The notes: a model not told the origin generated them from the sequence alone. Positions 44,707 through 54,241 are shown, counted from the stretch's first letter. The stretch is DNA of 64,000 bases from an uncultured Chthonomonas sp. (GCA_903859705.1 CAIONQ010000076.1:62001-126000), one strand, 5' to 3'. Translations and numbers: made by a program.

Positions 44707-45597
44707 TTGACATTCGACCTCAAAGCCTATTTGTCGCAAAAGCGGGAAGCCATAGAAACAGCCCTGGCTGAGTACCTTCCAACGGCGGATTCCCGACCTC
44801 AGACATTGCACGAATCCATTCGCTACAGCGTGCTGGCACCGGGCAAGCGCCTTCGTCCCACCCTGGTGCTTGCTGGCTCCGCCGCTGTGGGTTGTGAAGA
44901 CAAACTGGTTATGCCCACTGCCTGTGCACTCGAGTTCATTCATGTGTTTAGCCTGATCCACGATGATTTACCGTGCATGGATAACGACGATTACCGCCGG
45001 GGACGCCTTACCAATCACAAAGTGTATGGCGATGCAATGGCTCTGCTTGCTGGCGATGCCTTGCTTGCGCTTGCATTTCAGCTCATTGCCGAGAATGCAA
45101 AGCTCGTACCCGTGGAACGTGTTTTACCCACGCTGCATATGGTTGCTGTTGCCTCGGGAACCTGGGGAATGGTCGGCGGCCAGGTAGTTGATATGGAGAG
45201 CCAGGGGCAGGATGTTAACACTGATACGCTTGCGTACATACATGCTCACAAAACGGGTGCTTTGTTAACTGCCTCGGTACTCGCCGGGGCTGTGATGGCC
45301 GGTGCAACGGATGCAGAAATTGATGCTTTGCGCAAGTATGGTGGCCACATTGGCCTGGCATTCCAGATCGCAGATGATATCCTGGATGTTACCGGAGATG
45401 AGGCCAAAATCGGCAAGCCAGTTGGCAGCGATGAAGAGCGCGATAAGGCGACCTTTCCCAAGCTATACGGATTGGAAGAAAGCCGTCGGCGGGCACACCT
45501 GGAAGTGGAACTTGCCGAAGAAGCACTCTCCATTTTTGATGAACGCGCCGAACCGTTACGCGCCATCGCCCGCTACATTGTCGAACGCGATCTGTAA
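44707..45597 (+). CDS. ispA: Polyprenyl diphosphate synthase (farnesyl/geranylgeranyl type)
   Basis: 296 aa, TTG start with GGAGA 6 nt upstream. The first aspartate-rich motif is HDDLPCMDNDD (85-95) with RRGR following, and the second is FQIADDILDVTGD. APGKRLRP at residues 44-51 is the conserved pyrophosphate-binding entry. This is the bacterial short-chain type that condenses IPP with allylic diphosphates to C15 or C20. The exact chain length depends on residues before the first motif (FSLIH) and cannot be settled. The gene symbol reflects the closest well-known family. Confidence 0.88.
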   Translation: MTFDLKAYLSQKREAIETALAEYLPTADSRPQTLHESIRYSVLAPGKRLRPTLVLAGSAAVGCEDKLVMPTACALEFIHVFSLIHDDLPCMDNDDYRRGRLTNHKVYGDAMALLAGDALLALAFQLIAENAKLVPVERVLPTLHMVAVASGTWGMVGGQVVDMESQGQDVNTDTLAYIHAHKTGALLTASVLAGAVMAGATDAEIDALRKYGGHIGLAFQIADDILDVTGDEAKIGKPVGSDEERDKATFPKLYGLEESRRRAHLEVELAEEALSIFDERAEPLRAIARYIVERDL

Positions 45598-45612
45598 ACT
45601 AACCGGAGAACC

Positions 45613-46785
45613 ATGCGCGTTATTGTAGCTGGCCTTGGTGCCGCCGGATCCATGACTGCCTGGCAGCTCGCCAAACGAGGCTGTGAAGTGATTGCGCTCG
45701 AACAGTTTCATATCGGGCATGATCGCGGCAGCTCACACGGCGAGAGCAGAATTGTCCGCTCTGTCTATCCAGATGCGCTTTTCACCGGTTTAATGAACCG
45801 GGCTTTTGAGCTGTGGGAAACGTTTGAGGCGGAAGAAGCCTGCCTACCTTCGCCAATCTCTGAGGTAGTTGGCAAACTGGTAGAGCGCATCGGTGGTCTG
45901 TATGTCGGCGATGTAGCCTCGCCCAATTTGCAGCTTGCCGAGGTCGCGCTACAGAAGGCAGGTTCGAACTTCGAACTTCTCTCAGCGTCGGAGATACGGG
46001 CACGCTACCCGGCCTTTCGCGTTAGTAGCAGCGAGCGCGCTATTCTGGATACCGGCATGGGGTACGCTCGTCCCGGTGCCATTGTTAGAAGTGCGGTTGC
46101 CCTTGCGGCAGCGGCCGGCGCAAGGGTGATGGAGAACGCACCGCTCCGCCTTTGGCAAGAAACCAGCAACGGCGTATCAGTGCAGCTGATGACAGGCGAA
46201 ACCATAGAGGCCGATCAGCTGATACTTGCCTGCGGCAGTTGGATACAGAAGGCATTGGTGCACACCGGTGTGCATTTGCCGCTGAAGGTAACTCGCCAGG
46301 TATATGCTCACTTTCAGCCACGGGAGCATGGGGCGGATGCCTGCAACGCATACTTGCCCGGCGATTTCCCGGTTTGGATTGATGCCGATAACAACACATA
46401 TGGTTTTCCGCTGTTGAGCGGTGAAACGGGCGTTAAGCTTGCAAGCCATGATCTGGGTTCAACCACTGATCCTGATTCGGTGAAGCGAGAAGTTTTGCCC
46501 GTCGAACTTGAAGCCATGGTTCATGCGGTAACAGAGCGGCTACCTGGCCTGGATACGGTCCCGAGCTATGCCGGGGTATGCCTGTACACATCAACACCAA
46601 CTGAAGATTTCGTGATAGACACGCTGCCAGAGCAGTGCAATGTACATGTGCTGAGTGCCTGTTCCGGGCATGGCTTTAAGTTTGCACCGTTAATTGGCGC
46701 ATTCGGTGCATCGCTGGCCCTGCGAGACGGTATCGCAGTGCCGGATAGGTTTCGTCTTGCCGCCCATACCACCAGCCCGGCGTAG
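45613..46785 (+). CDS. FAD-dependent N-methyl amino acid oxidase (MTOX/sarcosine oxidase-like)
   Basis: 390 aa, starting 15 nt after the prenyl synthase gene. FAD motif VIVAGLGAAGSMTAWQLA, then RGSSHGESRIVRSVY, which matches the covalent-FAD monomeric sarcosine and N-methyltryptophan oxidase family. Substrate-domain region GMGYARPGAIVRSAV, and the C-terminal CVYT-like segment VCLYTSTPTEDFVIDTLP ending in SGHGFKFAPLIG, where the usual conserved Lys/His contacts appear. It oxidatively demethylates N-methyl amino acids, giving formaldehyde and H2O2. Cofactor attachment is assumed from the family. Confidence 0.87.
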   Translation: MRVIVAGLGAAGSMTAWQLAKRGCEVIALEQFHIGHDRGSSHGESRIVRSVYPDALFTGLMNRAFELWETFEAEEACLPSPISEVVGKLVERIGGLYVGDVASPNLQLAEVALQKAGSNFELLSASEIRARYPAFRVSSSERAILDTGMGYARPGAIVRSAVALAAAAGARVMENAPLRLWQETSNGVSVQLMTGETIEADQLILACGSWIQKALVHTGVHLPLKVTRQVYAHFQPREHGADACNAYLPGDFPVWIDADNNTYGFPLLSGETGVKLASHDLGSTTDPDSVKREVLPVELEAMVHAVTERLPGLDTVPSYAGVCLYTSTPTEDFVIDTLPEQCNVHVLSACSGHGFKFAPLIGAFGASLALRDGIAVPDRFRLAAHTTSPA

Positions 46786-46841
46786 AGCAGTAACGCTTTG
46801 CTGTGTTTGTATTCCGTGAGATTTCGACGTTAGCAATACCT

Positions 46842-49202
46842 ATGCATAAAACCAACCCACCTCTGTTGAAGCTTGTTTGCACTGTGGCACTCTGCCTCAG
46901 TGGTGTAATGGCATCCACCTTCGCGCATGCAGCACAGCCACCACAGCCGGCAATCCAGCCTGCGGTTCTGGCATCTGCCATGTTTCCGCCATCGTCCAGC
47001 GTGGATTTTACCGCCACTTTGCAGGCTCCTGTTGGTGGACATGGCTTTTTAGGTGTTGGCAAAGATGGGCATTTTGAGTGGGCGGATGGTACACGGGCCC
47101 GGTTCTGGGGTGTTAATATCTCAAGCACGCGGCTGAACTTGCCGGATGATCAGATTGAGGCGGTGGTAAAAACGCTTGCCTCTGCTGGCACAAATATGGT
47201 GCGCCTTGAGGCTATCGATAACCGCAACTGCCTGCTGGGTAGAACCGATGCTCTCGTATCCTATGATCTTGATGATAAGTACCTGGATAGAGTTGATAAA
47301 TGGATAGATACCCTCCGCAAACATGGCATCTACTACTATCTGGATCTGTTGGACTTTCGTACGTTTAAGGCGGGCGATAAAGTTGTGAATGCGGAGGATC
47401 TGGATCGTGCTGCACGCCCCTATGCAATTTTTGATACCTACCTCATTCAGCTTCAGCAGGAGTATGCAGCAAAGCTGCTAACGCATCGCAATCGGTATTC
47501 TGGATTGCGGGCAGTGGATGACCCAGCTCTTGCATTGGTAGAGATCTGCAATGAGCATGGGTTCTTCCTGTATCCCGAAAAGCTCGAGAAGCTCAGTGAA
47601 CCGTATGCCACCAATCTGAAATCACTGTGGAACCATTGGCTGCAGCAGCACTATGGCAACCTGGATGGGGTGGTGCGTGCCTGGGCCACAGCGGCCGTGC
47701 CGCAGCCATTGCGGCCGGACGAAACCCTGGATATGAACGGCGTGGATCTTCCAATGCTTGCCACCCCGCCAGATGCTTTTGCACGCCAGAATGCCATACC
47801 GCGCAAACTGCCCATGAGGATGCACGATGGAGTTCGGTTTCTGGCCGAGCTTCAGCGCAGCTACTTTAAGCAGATGCGAGATGCCCTACGCCAGATTGGC
47901 TTAAAGGTGCCCGTTACCGGCGTTGTGAGCGGCGGCGAACCCGCCGACGTGGCCTCGGTAGCCGCTGAATGTGATTTTACGGCCGAAAACTGGTATGGCG
48001 AAACAGATGGCCTGGACCCTGCGCACCCGGCCATGCGGTTTGTGGGAGGGCGAAACTCCCTGCGGGCCGATTCGCCGTGGGGCCTTGCACCCTCGCTTGC
48101 ATCACTGCGTTGGTACAACAAACCCGTGTGCATTCGTGAGTGGGGATCTTCCTGGCCCAACAGAGCAAGGGCGGTAAGCGTACCCCAGATGGCTGCTTAT
48201 GCGGCGCTGCAGGATGTGGATTGCCTGCTGCTTTTCGGCTACCAGACTAATATCGATTCCGATGGTTCTACGCCAGATAGCCTCAGCGATCTTGCATTTC
48301 AATGCGATCCAACCGTATGGGGGCTTTTCGCAATTGTGGGCCAGGCCTACCTCAAGGGGGCCATCCACCGGGCACCCACCATGGTAAACCTTGTCTATCC
48401 GGATGATAGGCTCAATACCTGGCCCAACCATACCGGGGATGCATATAGGTTATCGTGGAGTGTGCGCGTAAACAGCACCCCGGGAGACAAACTTTCCGGG
48501 GAGTACAGCTTCGTGCCTGCAGGCAATCGTTCAGATCTGGCATCCATGCGTGATATTTTGGATAGGCTCAGCAGAGACAATGTTACGCTCAACTCCGATT
48601 TCTCCAACGGAGCATGGAAATCGGAAACCGGCGAGATATCGCTGTTTGCGAAAGAGGGACGCATGGAGGTGGAAGCCCCAACCTTTTGCGCACTTGCCGG
48701 CGAGTTAACCCCCGGGAAAGTTTACGATCTGGGTGCGTTCCGCATAAGTACGCCATCCCCAATGGCCGCTTTTGTTGCCTACTCGTTAGATGGCAAGCCA
48801 CTCTCAGAATCCAAACATGTGATCATGAAGATGGTTACACGTGCTGGCAACACGGGAGAGGTACTTGAAAAGGCCCCTGCAGGTTCTATGGATAACTTTG
48901 TGCTGCGCAAGCATGGCACAGGGCCAGTAGTTACATTTGGCAGGCCCTCCACCACGCCTGTAAAGGTGTGGATGCTTAGAGATGGCAAGGATACTCCGGA
49001 TCAAGATCCGGTGCTTACGCTTGGGATGATAGATGGAACCTGGGAAGCAGAAATTATAGATGGCACTGCACGCTTCGTAAATGATACTCCCGGTATCGCC
49101 GCGATATTTGGGGCCGGAGTTACGGATGTTTCTCCCAGAAGTGCAGCTTCCAACGGTAACAGAGATTCAAACAGGAATTCACCTCCGCAGCGTGGCATGT
49201 AA
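46842..49202 (+). CDS. Secreted GH5-like glycoside hydrolase
   Basis: 786 aa from ATG 46842; the signal peptide (LLKLVCTVALCLSGVMASTFAHAAQ) follows. The frame is open to a GTG at 46803, and neither start has a strong ribosome site. After a beta stretch, the clan A barrel begins GTRARFWGVNISSTRLNL and SAGTNMVRLEAID. The acid/base Glu is in LVEICNEHGFFL and the nucleophile Glu in VCIREWGSSWPN, both in typical spacing. The C-terminal 250 residues form carbohydrate-binding-like beta domains with an Asn/Arg/Ser-rich tail. The substrate is probably a beta-linked glycan. Confidence 0.82.
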   Translation: MHKTNPPLLKLVCTVALCLSGVMASTFAHAAQPPQPAIQPAVLASAMFPPSSSVDFTATLQAPVGGHGFLGVGKDGHFEWADGTRARFWGVNISSTRLNLPDDQIEAVVKTLASAGTNMVRLEAIDNRNCLLGRTDALVSYDLDDKYLDRVDKWIDTLRKHGIYYYLDLLDFRTFKAGDKVVNAEDLDRAARPYAIFDTYLIQLQQEYAAKLLTHRNRYSGLRAVDDPALALVEICNEHGFFLYPEKLEKLSEPYATNLKSLWNHWLQQHYGNLDGVVRAWATAAVPQPLRPDETLDMNGVDLPMLATPPDAFARQNAIPRKLPMRMHDGVRFLAELQRSYFKQMRDALRQIGLKVPVTGVVSGGEPADVASVAAECDFTAENWYGETDGLDPAHPAMRFVGGRNSLRADSPWGLAPSLASLRWYNKPVCIREWGSSWPNRARAVSVPQMAAYAALQDVDCLLLFGYQTNIDSDGSTPDSLSDLAFQCDPTVWGLFAIVGQAYLKGAIHRAPTMVNLVYPDDRLNTWPNHTGDAYRLSWSVRVNSTPGDKLSGEYSFVPAGNRSDLASMRDILDRLSRDNVTLNSDFSNGAWKSETGEISLFAKEGRMEVEAPTFCALAGELTPGKVYDLGAFRISTPSPMAAFVAYSLDGKPLSESKHVIMKMVTRAGNTGEVLEKAPAGSMDNFVLRKHGTGPVVTFGRPSTTPVKVWMLRDGKDTPDQDPVLTLGMIDGTWEAEIIDGTARFVNDTPGIAAIFGAGVTDVSPRSAASNGNRDSNRNSPPQRGM

Positions 49203-49264
49203 GCCTATAGCATGCGGAGTATTCAGAGCGCTGGCGGCGGCCAGTTCAGATTGGAGCGGTTGCG

Positions 49265-50206
49265 TTGAGTGATGTGATTGATAGACAGATTCAGGCCACC
49301 TGGCCAGAGGCCGTGCGTGATTGGGTGCAGATGGATGCGGGTGGCTTCCCGGTTTGCCCCTCTATCCCACAGTTTACTGCCGCCGGTACACCCTACCTTA
49401 CGGTGCCGGGCGTAACCGTTGTGGCGAAGCCACAGGTGCGCGTACCCAACATACTGGGTTTTCTTGATGGGTTTAACGACGATCTGAACTTCTCCCAGTA
49501 TGTGGAAGATCCCACGGAACTGCCTCCGGGAGCCAGCGTTTGCAAGATGGCAGGCCAGCTCTGCTATGCCTCGTTTGGCCCTAAACGCACGATGAACGTG
49601 GATGCAAAACGCTACTTTGATAACATAAAAGAATCTGGCCATGGCAGTGTGCTGGAGCACGCCAACTTTACACTGCTGTTTTATGGCATCTCTCGGTCGG
49701 TTACTCACGAGCTTGTTCGGCACCGCGCCGGGGTAGGGGTAAGCCAGATCTCCCAGAGATACGTATCCGGGCGTGTGTTGAGGTTTGTGGAGCGGCCAGA
49801 GTATCAGGCAATCCCTGCGCTTCACACATCGTTCAAGAAAAGAATCGATGCGGCGGCGGCAGATTATAACTCCATTGCGGAGATACTGCTGGCAGAGCAG
49901 AAAGCTGGCTCGGAACTGCTGTCTGCAGACGCGCGCACCGATCTGCGTAAGAAGGTTCAGCAGGCGGCACGCTCTGTATTGCCAAACGAAACTGAGGCAC
50001 CTATAGTGGTTACCGCAAATGCAAGGGCGTGGCGGCACATTCTTGAAATGCGCGCAAGCTCGCATGCAGAGGTGGAGATACGTGCGATGGCTTTCCGGGC
50101 GTATCTATGCCTCTCAGCAATCGACCCGATAATCTTTGGAGACTATCGGGTCGAAGAGCTAAACGATGGAACCTACGGCCTGCAAACCGAATACCCGAAG
50201 GTATAG
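49265..50206 (+). CDS. thyX: Flavin-dependent thymidylate synthase
   Basis: 313 aa, TTG start. The signature RHRAGVGVSQISQRY (152-166) and the preceding HGSVLEHANFTLLFY are diagnostic. It makes dTMP from dUMP using methylene-THF and reduced FAD. ThyX proteins are usually 220-250 aa; here a 70-residue N-terminal extension (up to about PNILGFLDGF) precedes the core. No thyA is seen. It ends in a terminator overlapping the serS stop region. Confidence 0.92.
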   Translation: MSDVIDRQIQATWPEAVRDWVQMDAGGFPVCPSIPQFTAAGTPYLTVPGVTVVAKPQVRVPNILGFLDGFNDDLNFSQYVEDPTELPPGASVCKMAGQLCYASFGPKRTMNVDAKRYFDNIKESGHGSVLEHANFTLLFYGISRSVTHELVRHRAGVGVSQISQRYVSGRVLRFVERPEYQAIPALHTSFKKRIDAAAADYNSIAEILLAEQKAGSELLSADARTDLRKKVQQAARSVLPNETEAPIVVTANARAWRHILEMRASSHAEVEIRAMAFRAYLCLSAIDPIIFGDYRVEELNDGTYGLQTEYPKV

Positions 50207-50237
50207 CTGCAGACCAACAATTCTGTAACCTACTCTG

Positions 50238-50272
50238 GTGGCAGTGGGCTTAACCCACTGCCACTATTTTTT
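50238..50272. terminator. Terminator shared by thyX and serS
   Basis: GTGGCAGTGGG pairs with CCCACTGCCAC (loop CTTAA), followed by TATTTTTT on the plus side. The serS stop codon lies inside the loop-side arm on the other strand. Confidence 0.78.
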
Positions 50273-51554
50273 CGCGGTTGTGCATGTACGGCCGAAGTAC
50301 TTCCGGAATGGTGATGGTGCCATCTTCATTCTGGAAGTTTTCAAGAATGGCAATCATCAGGCGGGGCAACGCAAGGCCTGAGCCATTTAGAGTATGCACA
50401 AATTCAGGCTTAGAGCCGGCATCGCGGCGGAAGCGCAGATTGGCCCGGCGTGCCTGGAAATCTCGGAAGTTGGAGCAACTGGATACCTCCAGCCATTCGG
50501 CACCCTCTTCACCCTTGCTGGCAGGGGCATACAACTCCAGATCGTATGTGATGGCGGAAGAGAACGTTTTATCGCCGGTGCAAACCTGCACCACGCGATA
50601 GGGGATATTTAGCTTTCGGATAATATCTTCGGCGTTATCCAGCAGGGCATCCAGTTCAGCGTCCGAGTTTTCGGGAAGCGTCAGCTTAACCATCTCTACC
50701 TTATCAAACTGGTGGCCACGTTTAATGCCGCGCACGTCGCGCCCGGCAGACATCTTCTCTCGGCGGAAGCACGGAGTGTAGGCAACGTACCGTTTGGGAA
50801 GCTCTGCGCCGGTAAGGATTTCATCTCGATGAAGGTTGGTAACTGGCACTTCGGCGGTGGGCACCAGCCAGAAGTCTTCCTCCACATCGTGGTAAAGGTT
50901 ATCGGCAAACTTCGGCAGGTTACCGGTGCCATAAAGGCACTCCTGTTTCACCACGAAGGGCGGATAAACTTCGGTATATCCGTGCTCCTCAATGTGTACA
51001 TCCAGCATCCAGGTAATCAGGGCACGCTGCAGTGCAGCGCCCTGGCCCTTCAGCACATAGAAGCGGCTGCCGCTGATCTTAACGCCGCGCTCCAGATCGA
51101 GAATGCCAAGCGATTCGCCAAGCTCCCAGTGCGGCTTCGGCTTAAAGTCGAATGCACGGGGCTCTCCCCAGGATCTTGCCACAACGTTATCGCGATCATC
51201 TTTGCCAACTGGGACCTTCTCATGCGGTAAGTTGGGGATCTCAAGAAGGAGGTTCTGAAGCTCCGTCTCCTTTTGTGATCGCAGAGCATCCGCCTCGTTA
51301 ATGCGGTCGCCAACGCCGCGCAACTCCAGCCGCTTCGCTTCAAACTCCGACTCGGATAGCGATTTGCGCTGTGCACCAAGCGCCTTGTTGGCCGTATTCA
51401 TCTCCGCCTTCATAGATTCGGCAGATGTCTTCAGGCCGCGCACAAGATCATCCAGCGATCGGATCGTATCAACAATCGTCGGATCCACACCGGCCTTATC
51501 CAGGCCCTCTTTCACAAACTCTGGCTGCTCTCGAAACAGGCGAATATCAAGCAT
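50250..51554 (-). CDS. serS: Seryl-tRNA synthetase
   Basis: 434 aa from ATG 51554 (MLDIRLFREQPEFVKEGL), GAGGACA upstream. The N-terminal antiparallel coiled coil (about 30-105) binds the long variable arm of tRNA-Ser. Class II motifs follow: motif 2 CFRREKMSAGRDVRGIKRGHQ with the Arg for ATP, and motif 3 GLALPRLMIAILENFQNEDG. It charges tRNA-Ser and starts selenocysteine synthesis where that exists. Full length and all motifs present. Confidence 0.96.
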   Translation of the reverse strand: MLDIRLFREQPEFVKEGLDKAGVDPTIVDTIRSLDDLVRGLKTSAESMKAEMNTANKALGAQRKSLSESEFEAKRLELRGVGDRINEADALRSQKETELQNLLLEIPNLPHEKVPVGKDDRDNVVARSWGEPRAFDFKPKPHWELGESLGILDLERGVKISGSRFYVLKGQGAALQRALITWMLDVHIEEHGYTEVYPPFVVKQECLYGTGNLPKFADNLYHDVEEDFWLVPTAEVPVTNLHRDEILTGAELPKRYVAYTPCFRREKMSAGRDVRGIKRGHQFDKVEMVKLTLPENSDAELDALLDNAEDIIRKLNIPYRVVQVCTGDKTFSSAITYDLELYAPASKGEEGAEWLEVSSCSNFRDFQARRANLRFRRDAGSKPEFVHTLNGSGLALPRLMIAILENFQNEDGTITIPEVLRPYMHNREKIVAVG

Positions 51555-51716
51555 GAAACTGTCCTCACTCACAAAGACTGATTGTGGCGTATTGTCGCAT
51601 GCAACAAGAGACAGTGTCAAGCAGCGGAAAGTATGCAGCTCCACTCATCGAAGCAGTTAGGGCGATTCACTTTGTTGAGGCTCGTTGCAGCCGCTGTTGT
51701 GCGGGCTTGCAGAGCA

Positions 51717-51777
51717 AAGTCTCTGTTCCCCACTTCCATGTTTCCTTGTTCCCTCTTTCCCAACTTTTCCGTGTGGC
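51717..51777 (-). repeat. Polypurine repeat, minus-strand copy
   Basis: On the minus strand, GGGAAAGAGGGAACAAGG and GGAAACATGGAAG occur just after the stop codon of the 51778-53589 gene. It matches the repeat at 4317-4384 in composition and in position after a stop codon. Confidence 0.5.
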
Positions 51778-53589
51778 TTAACTCTTCGGGAGGATGTAGC
51801 CAAGCTCCCGAATGGCTCTCGCAAAGGCGGCTTCTTTTTGTGTTGGTACAGCTATTAGCGTATCACCCGCAGCATAACAAGAGTTCCTCGTACGCTTATC
51901 GTGCAGTATCAGGGTTCGAACATGCGGGTCTTTACACTCAAAGAGTATCGCCGTTCCGTATAGGCTCAGTTTTTGAGCCCGTTCTGCTGTCTCTTCAAAC
52001 AGCCTTTTGACTGTAGCTGGCAGTTCATCAACGGAAAGTTCTGTCAGGCGCGTACTCAACTGCTCTATGCTGTGTCCCTGATCCAGAGCTGAAATAACCT
52101 TGTCACGTCCCAGGTGCCACACTCCTTCTGAAGTTTGCAAGCCATAAGCATTCAGAAGCAATACGTCACTTGCAAACAGCGGAGGATCTATCACAACCAC
52201 ATCGCTATTTGGCAGAACTCGGAGGCACTTTCGAATGGCCACTGCCGGGGGCGTATAGGTTAACGTTTTACCAAGGCAGTATGCGCCCAGCGCGTTCAAC
52301 CTGAAGTATTCAAACCCATCGTATCTGCTAAAGTACCAAAGATCGTCTGTTCCGTACTCACACTGGTAATCGTCTGCAGAACCCTCAGGATGAACGAATG
52401 CCACATCAATTAGGCCTAGCGTGGCTGCGTACTCAAACAACATACACATGATATAGCGGCCGTCAAGCAACTGCCAGTTATCGTCCATTTGCGCTAACGA
52501 GCCATAGTTAGGATCTGATACATACAGCGTCCACAGGTTCGCAGAAACCTCAAAAGTGAACTTGGATCTGATATATCTCCAGAATTCCTCAATGCTTACC
52601 CACCTACCTACCGGACAATCCATTAGCCCGGCAGCAATAGTAGAGCGTCGCTTATGAGGTGCTGTGAGTGATTTCTTGCCCTGGCCCAGCTGACCTTTAA
52701 TCACATCGATACGGCGAAGTTCATCATAACCCGAGTACATTAGCCACTGTTTCCACATCGTTCTTAGTGTATCTGCAGGAGGCGAAGTAATAGCTGCAGA
52801 TCCCTTAGCTGTAAGCGTTAACTTGCCAGATACATTGCTTACAAGATCCGAGGCTTGCATCAACATAGGCCAGGCAAACGCCTTAATTGCATCAATTTCC
52901 GCAAGTCCCTCGATGGCCTCGCTGCCTATCGAGTCGTACCAATCCCCGGAGGGCAACATGCCTGCAACCAGTTTCTCTGTTGCCCCAGATGGAATATTCG
53001 TTATTGCACTGCAACGTAACTTGCCAGTGTGAGTCAGGTGCAGCATAGACACAACCTCGGCTTGCGCCTCCAATTCCGTATCTCGATGCCAGCCATGGGC
53101 AACGTTACCGGGCAACGGCGGCACATCAATCTTATTATCGTAAATGCTATGTATGCGAATAAAACCATCCGGAAGAGCATCTGAACATACGATTTTGTCT
53201 GATTCTGGAATCGGCACAAATTCAGTTAGTTCTTGCTTCAGGGCCGCAGGCATTGAATTATCGTATAAGAATAAGTGAATAAGGACCAGCCGATACCGTT
53301 CAAGAAGCCCGGGCTTTTTGGAATATTTAGCCAGGAACCTATCAAGATCCAAAGCAAAACTATCGGAATGAACAACCTCGGCAACTGCAAACTGATCAAT
53401 AGTAGGCAAGCTCTTGTACAGTGATTTAAGCCGTTCGCCGGTTAAGTGAGGGATAATTTCAGCTATGATCTCAGCCTTGCGTGTGTAACTTCGCGTTTCT
53501 GGCAGAATGGCGGAGAGTTGCTTTAACTCGGTTACATTAAGGTTGTTGAGTGCTTCCAAAACTGAGCGATATGTTGGCAGAACCGGCAT
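51778..53589 (-). CDS. Helicase-associated (XPB/Ssl2 N-terminal-like) protein
   Basis: 603 aa. Short repeated helical units at the start (VLEALNNLNVTELKQLSAI, RLKSLYKSLPTIDQFAVAEV), a winged-helix-like middle (KLTLTAKGSAAI), and a C-terminal region (VVVIDPPLFASDVLLLNAYGLQTS, SIEQLSTRLTELSVDELPATVKRLFE) resembling the helicase XPB/Ssl2 N-terminal domain in free-standing bacterial proteins. There are no Walker motifs, so it is not a helicase by itself. A DNA-binding partner role is inferred. Codon use and AT content are a bit higher than in neighbours. No XPB-like gene is in the window. Confidence 0.55.
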   Translation of the reverse strand: MPVLPTYRSVLEALNNLNVTELKQLSAILPETRSYTRKAEIIAEIIPHLTGERLKSLYKSLPTIDQFAVAEVVHSDSFALDLDRFLAKYSKKPGLLERYRLVLIHLFLYDNSMPAALKQELTEFVPIPESDKIVCSDALPDGFIRIHSIYDNKIDVPPLPGNVAHGWHRDTELEAQAEVVSMLHLTHTGKLRCSAITNIPSGATEKLVAGMLPSGDWYDSIGSEAIEGLAEIDAIKAFAWPMLMQASDLVSNVSGKLTLTAKGSAAITSPPADTLRTMWKQWLMYSGYDELRRIDVIKGQLGQGKKSLTAPHKRRSTIAAGLMDCPVGRWVSIEEFWRYIRSKFTFEVSANLWTLYVSDPNYGSLAQMDDNWQLLDGRYIMCMLFEYAATLGLIDVAFVHPEGSADDYQCEYGTDDLWYFSRYDGFEYFRLNALGAYCLGKTLTYTPPAVAIRKCLRVLPNSDVVVIDPPLFASDVLLLNAYGLQTSEGVWHLGRDKVISALDQGHSIEQLSTRLTELSVDELPATVKRLFEETAERAQKLSLYGTAILFECKDPHVRTLILHDKRTRNSCYAAGDTLIAVPTQKEAAFARAIRELGYILPKS

Positions 53590-53793
53590 CTGAGTAATGT
53601 CCCTGTTGTTTTAGCTACAAAAATCGTGATAGCTAAACATTGTATCCCATTATAAGTAACAACGCAGGAGGTTGTCGGTATCCCACTTGAATTCAAGCAT
53701 GTATAACCCGCTGCCTCTCATTCTGTCGCCTAAGTACGGCACAAGTAGTGCACATCCCTGTTGGAACACCCGACCCCAAACTCTTTTTCACCG

Positions 53794-53822
53794 TTGACAT
53801 GAGCCCGCTGGCTGGCTATAAT
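53794..53822 (+). promoter_or_regulatory. Perfect consensus promoter in the accessory region
   Basis: TTGACA (53794-53799), a 17-nt spacer and TATAAT (53817-53822). Transcription would start near 53829, reading into non-coding DNA. Confidence 0.7.
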
Positions 53823-53824
53823 CT

Positions 53825-53965
53825 CATAGGCTTGGATCCGTCGAAAGATAGAGATCTTGAGCCTGCATAATTGGTGTGCAGAAATACCCTTTGCCACCCA
53901 TGGTTTTCGTTTAGGGCTCCAACCCGCAGGCGGAAACCGTACAGACTGCGCGCCCGCAAGCTATG
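53825..53965 (+). ncRNA. Candidate structured RNA or leader
   Basis: The predicted transcript begins with CATAGGCTTG, which can pair with CAAGCTATG at 53957-53965 (one bulge), closing a loop of about 140 nt. Inside are AAGAT-AGAG-ATCTT, CTGCA/TGCAG, and GGTTTTCG pairing with CGGAAACC around a GGG/CCC hairpin. The closing helix would hide the ATG at 53963. No known RNA family is recognised by its motifs, and no terminator follows. Confidence 0.35.
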
Positions 53966-54106
53966 TTTGCTAACAAATTCAAATATGAGTACCTGAAACC
54001 GGACCGTAGCTACTCCGGAGCCCGATTCGGTAGTACATCTGAGGTGGCTGGGATACTCAGCCTGCTGCTTGAGGTGGCTGAAGCCATATTGCCGGAGTTG
54101 CATTGA
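53963..54106 (+). CDS. Possible small protein or gene fragment
   Basis: 47 aa beginning MFANKFKYEYLKPDRS and ending in a hydrophobic helix LSLLLEVAEAILPELH. The frame is open to 53915 upstream, and codon choice looks like that of real genes. There is no Shine-Dalgarno sequence. It may be a short regulated peptide downstream of the structured leader, or the C-terminal remnant of a decayed gene. Confidence 0.3.
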   Translation: MFANKFKYEYLKPDRSYSGARFGSTSEVAGILSLLLEVAEAILPELH

Positions 54107-54241
54107 AGAAGTTAGAGCCCAGAATCGGCCAAAATCCAGTTACCGGTTCTGCGTTGAACGGGCATGGGTGTTTGGATGCTTAGCATGGTTACCGTTATCC
54201 CGACTTATCACCAAATTCGTACTTAGAGGTTCGTAGTTGCA

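Larger units (their letters stand above)
53590..54241. other. Long intergenic region with promoter and possible structured RNA
   Basis: About 650 nt with no convincing gene. It contains a perfect consensus promoter at 53794-53822, a hairpin-rich stretch (53825-53965) and a short plus-strand frame (53963-54106). The minus-strand frame over 53816-54103 has no recognisable protein character. Confidence 0.5.

Noticed and set aside
49223-50065. 280-codon minus-strand frame
   Set aside because: Antisense to thyX; Cys- and Arg-rich shadow.
51905-51925. GGGTTCGAACATG resembling a tRNA T-loop
   Set aside because: Lies inside a coding sequence and no acceptor or anticodon arm can be built around it; no tRNA gene was found in the window.
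53816-54103. 95-codon minus-strand frame
   Set aside because: No recognisable fold; the plus strand of the same DNA carries a perfect promoter and a better short frame.
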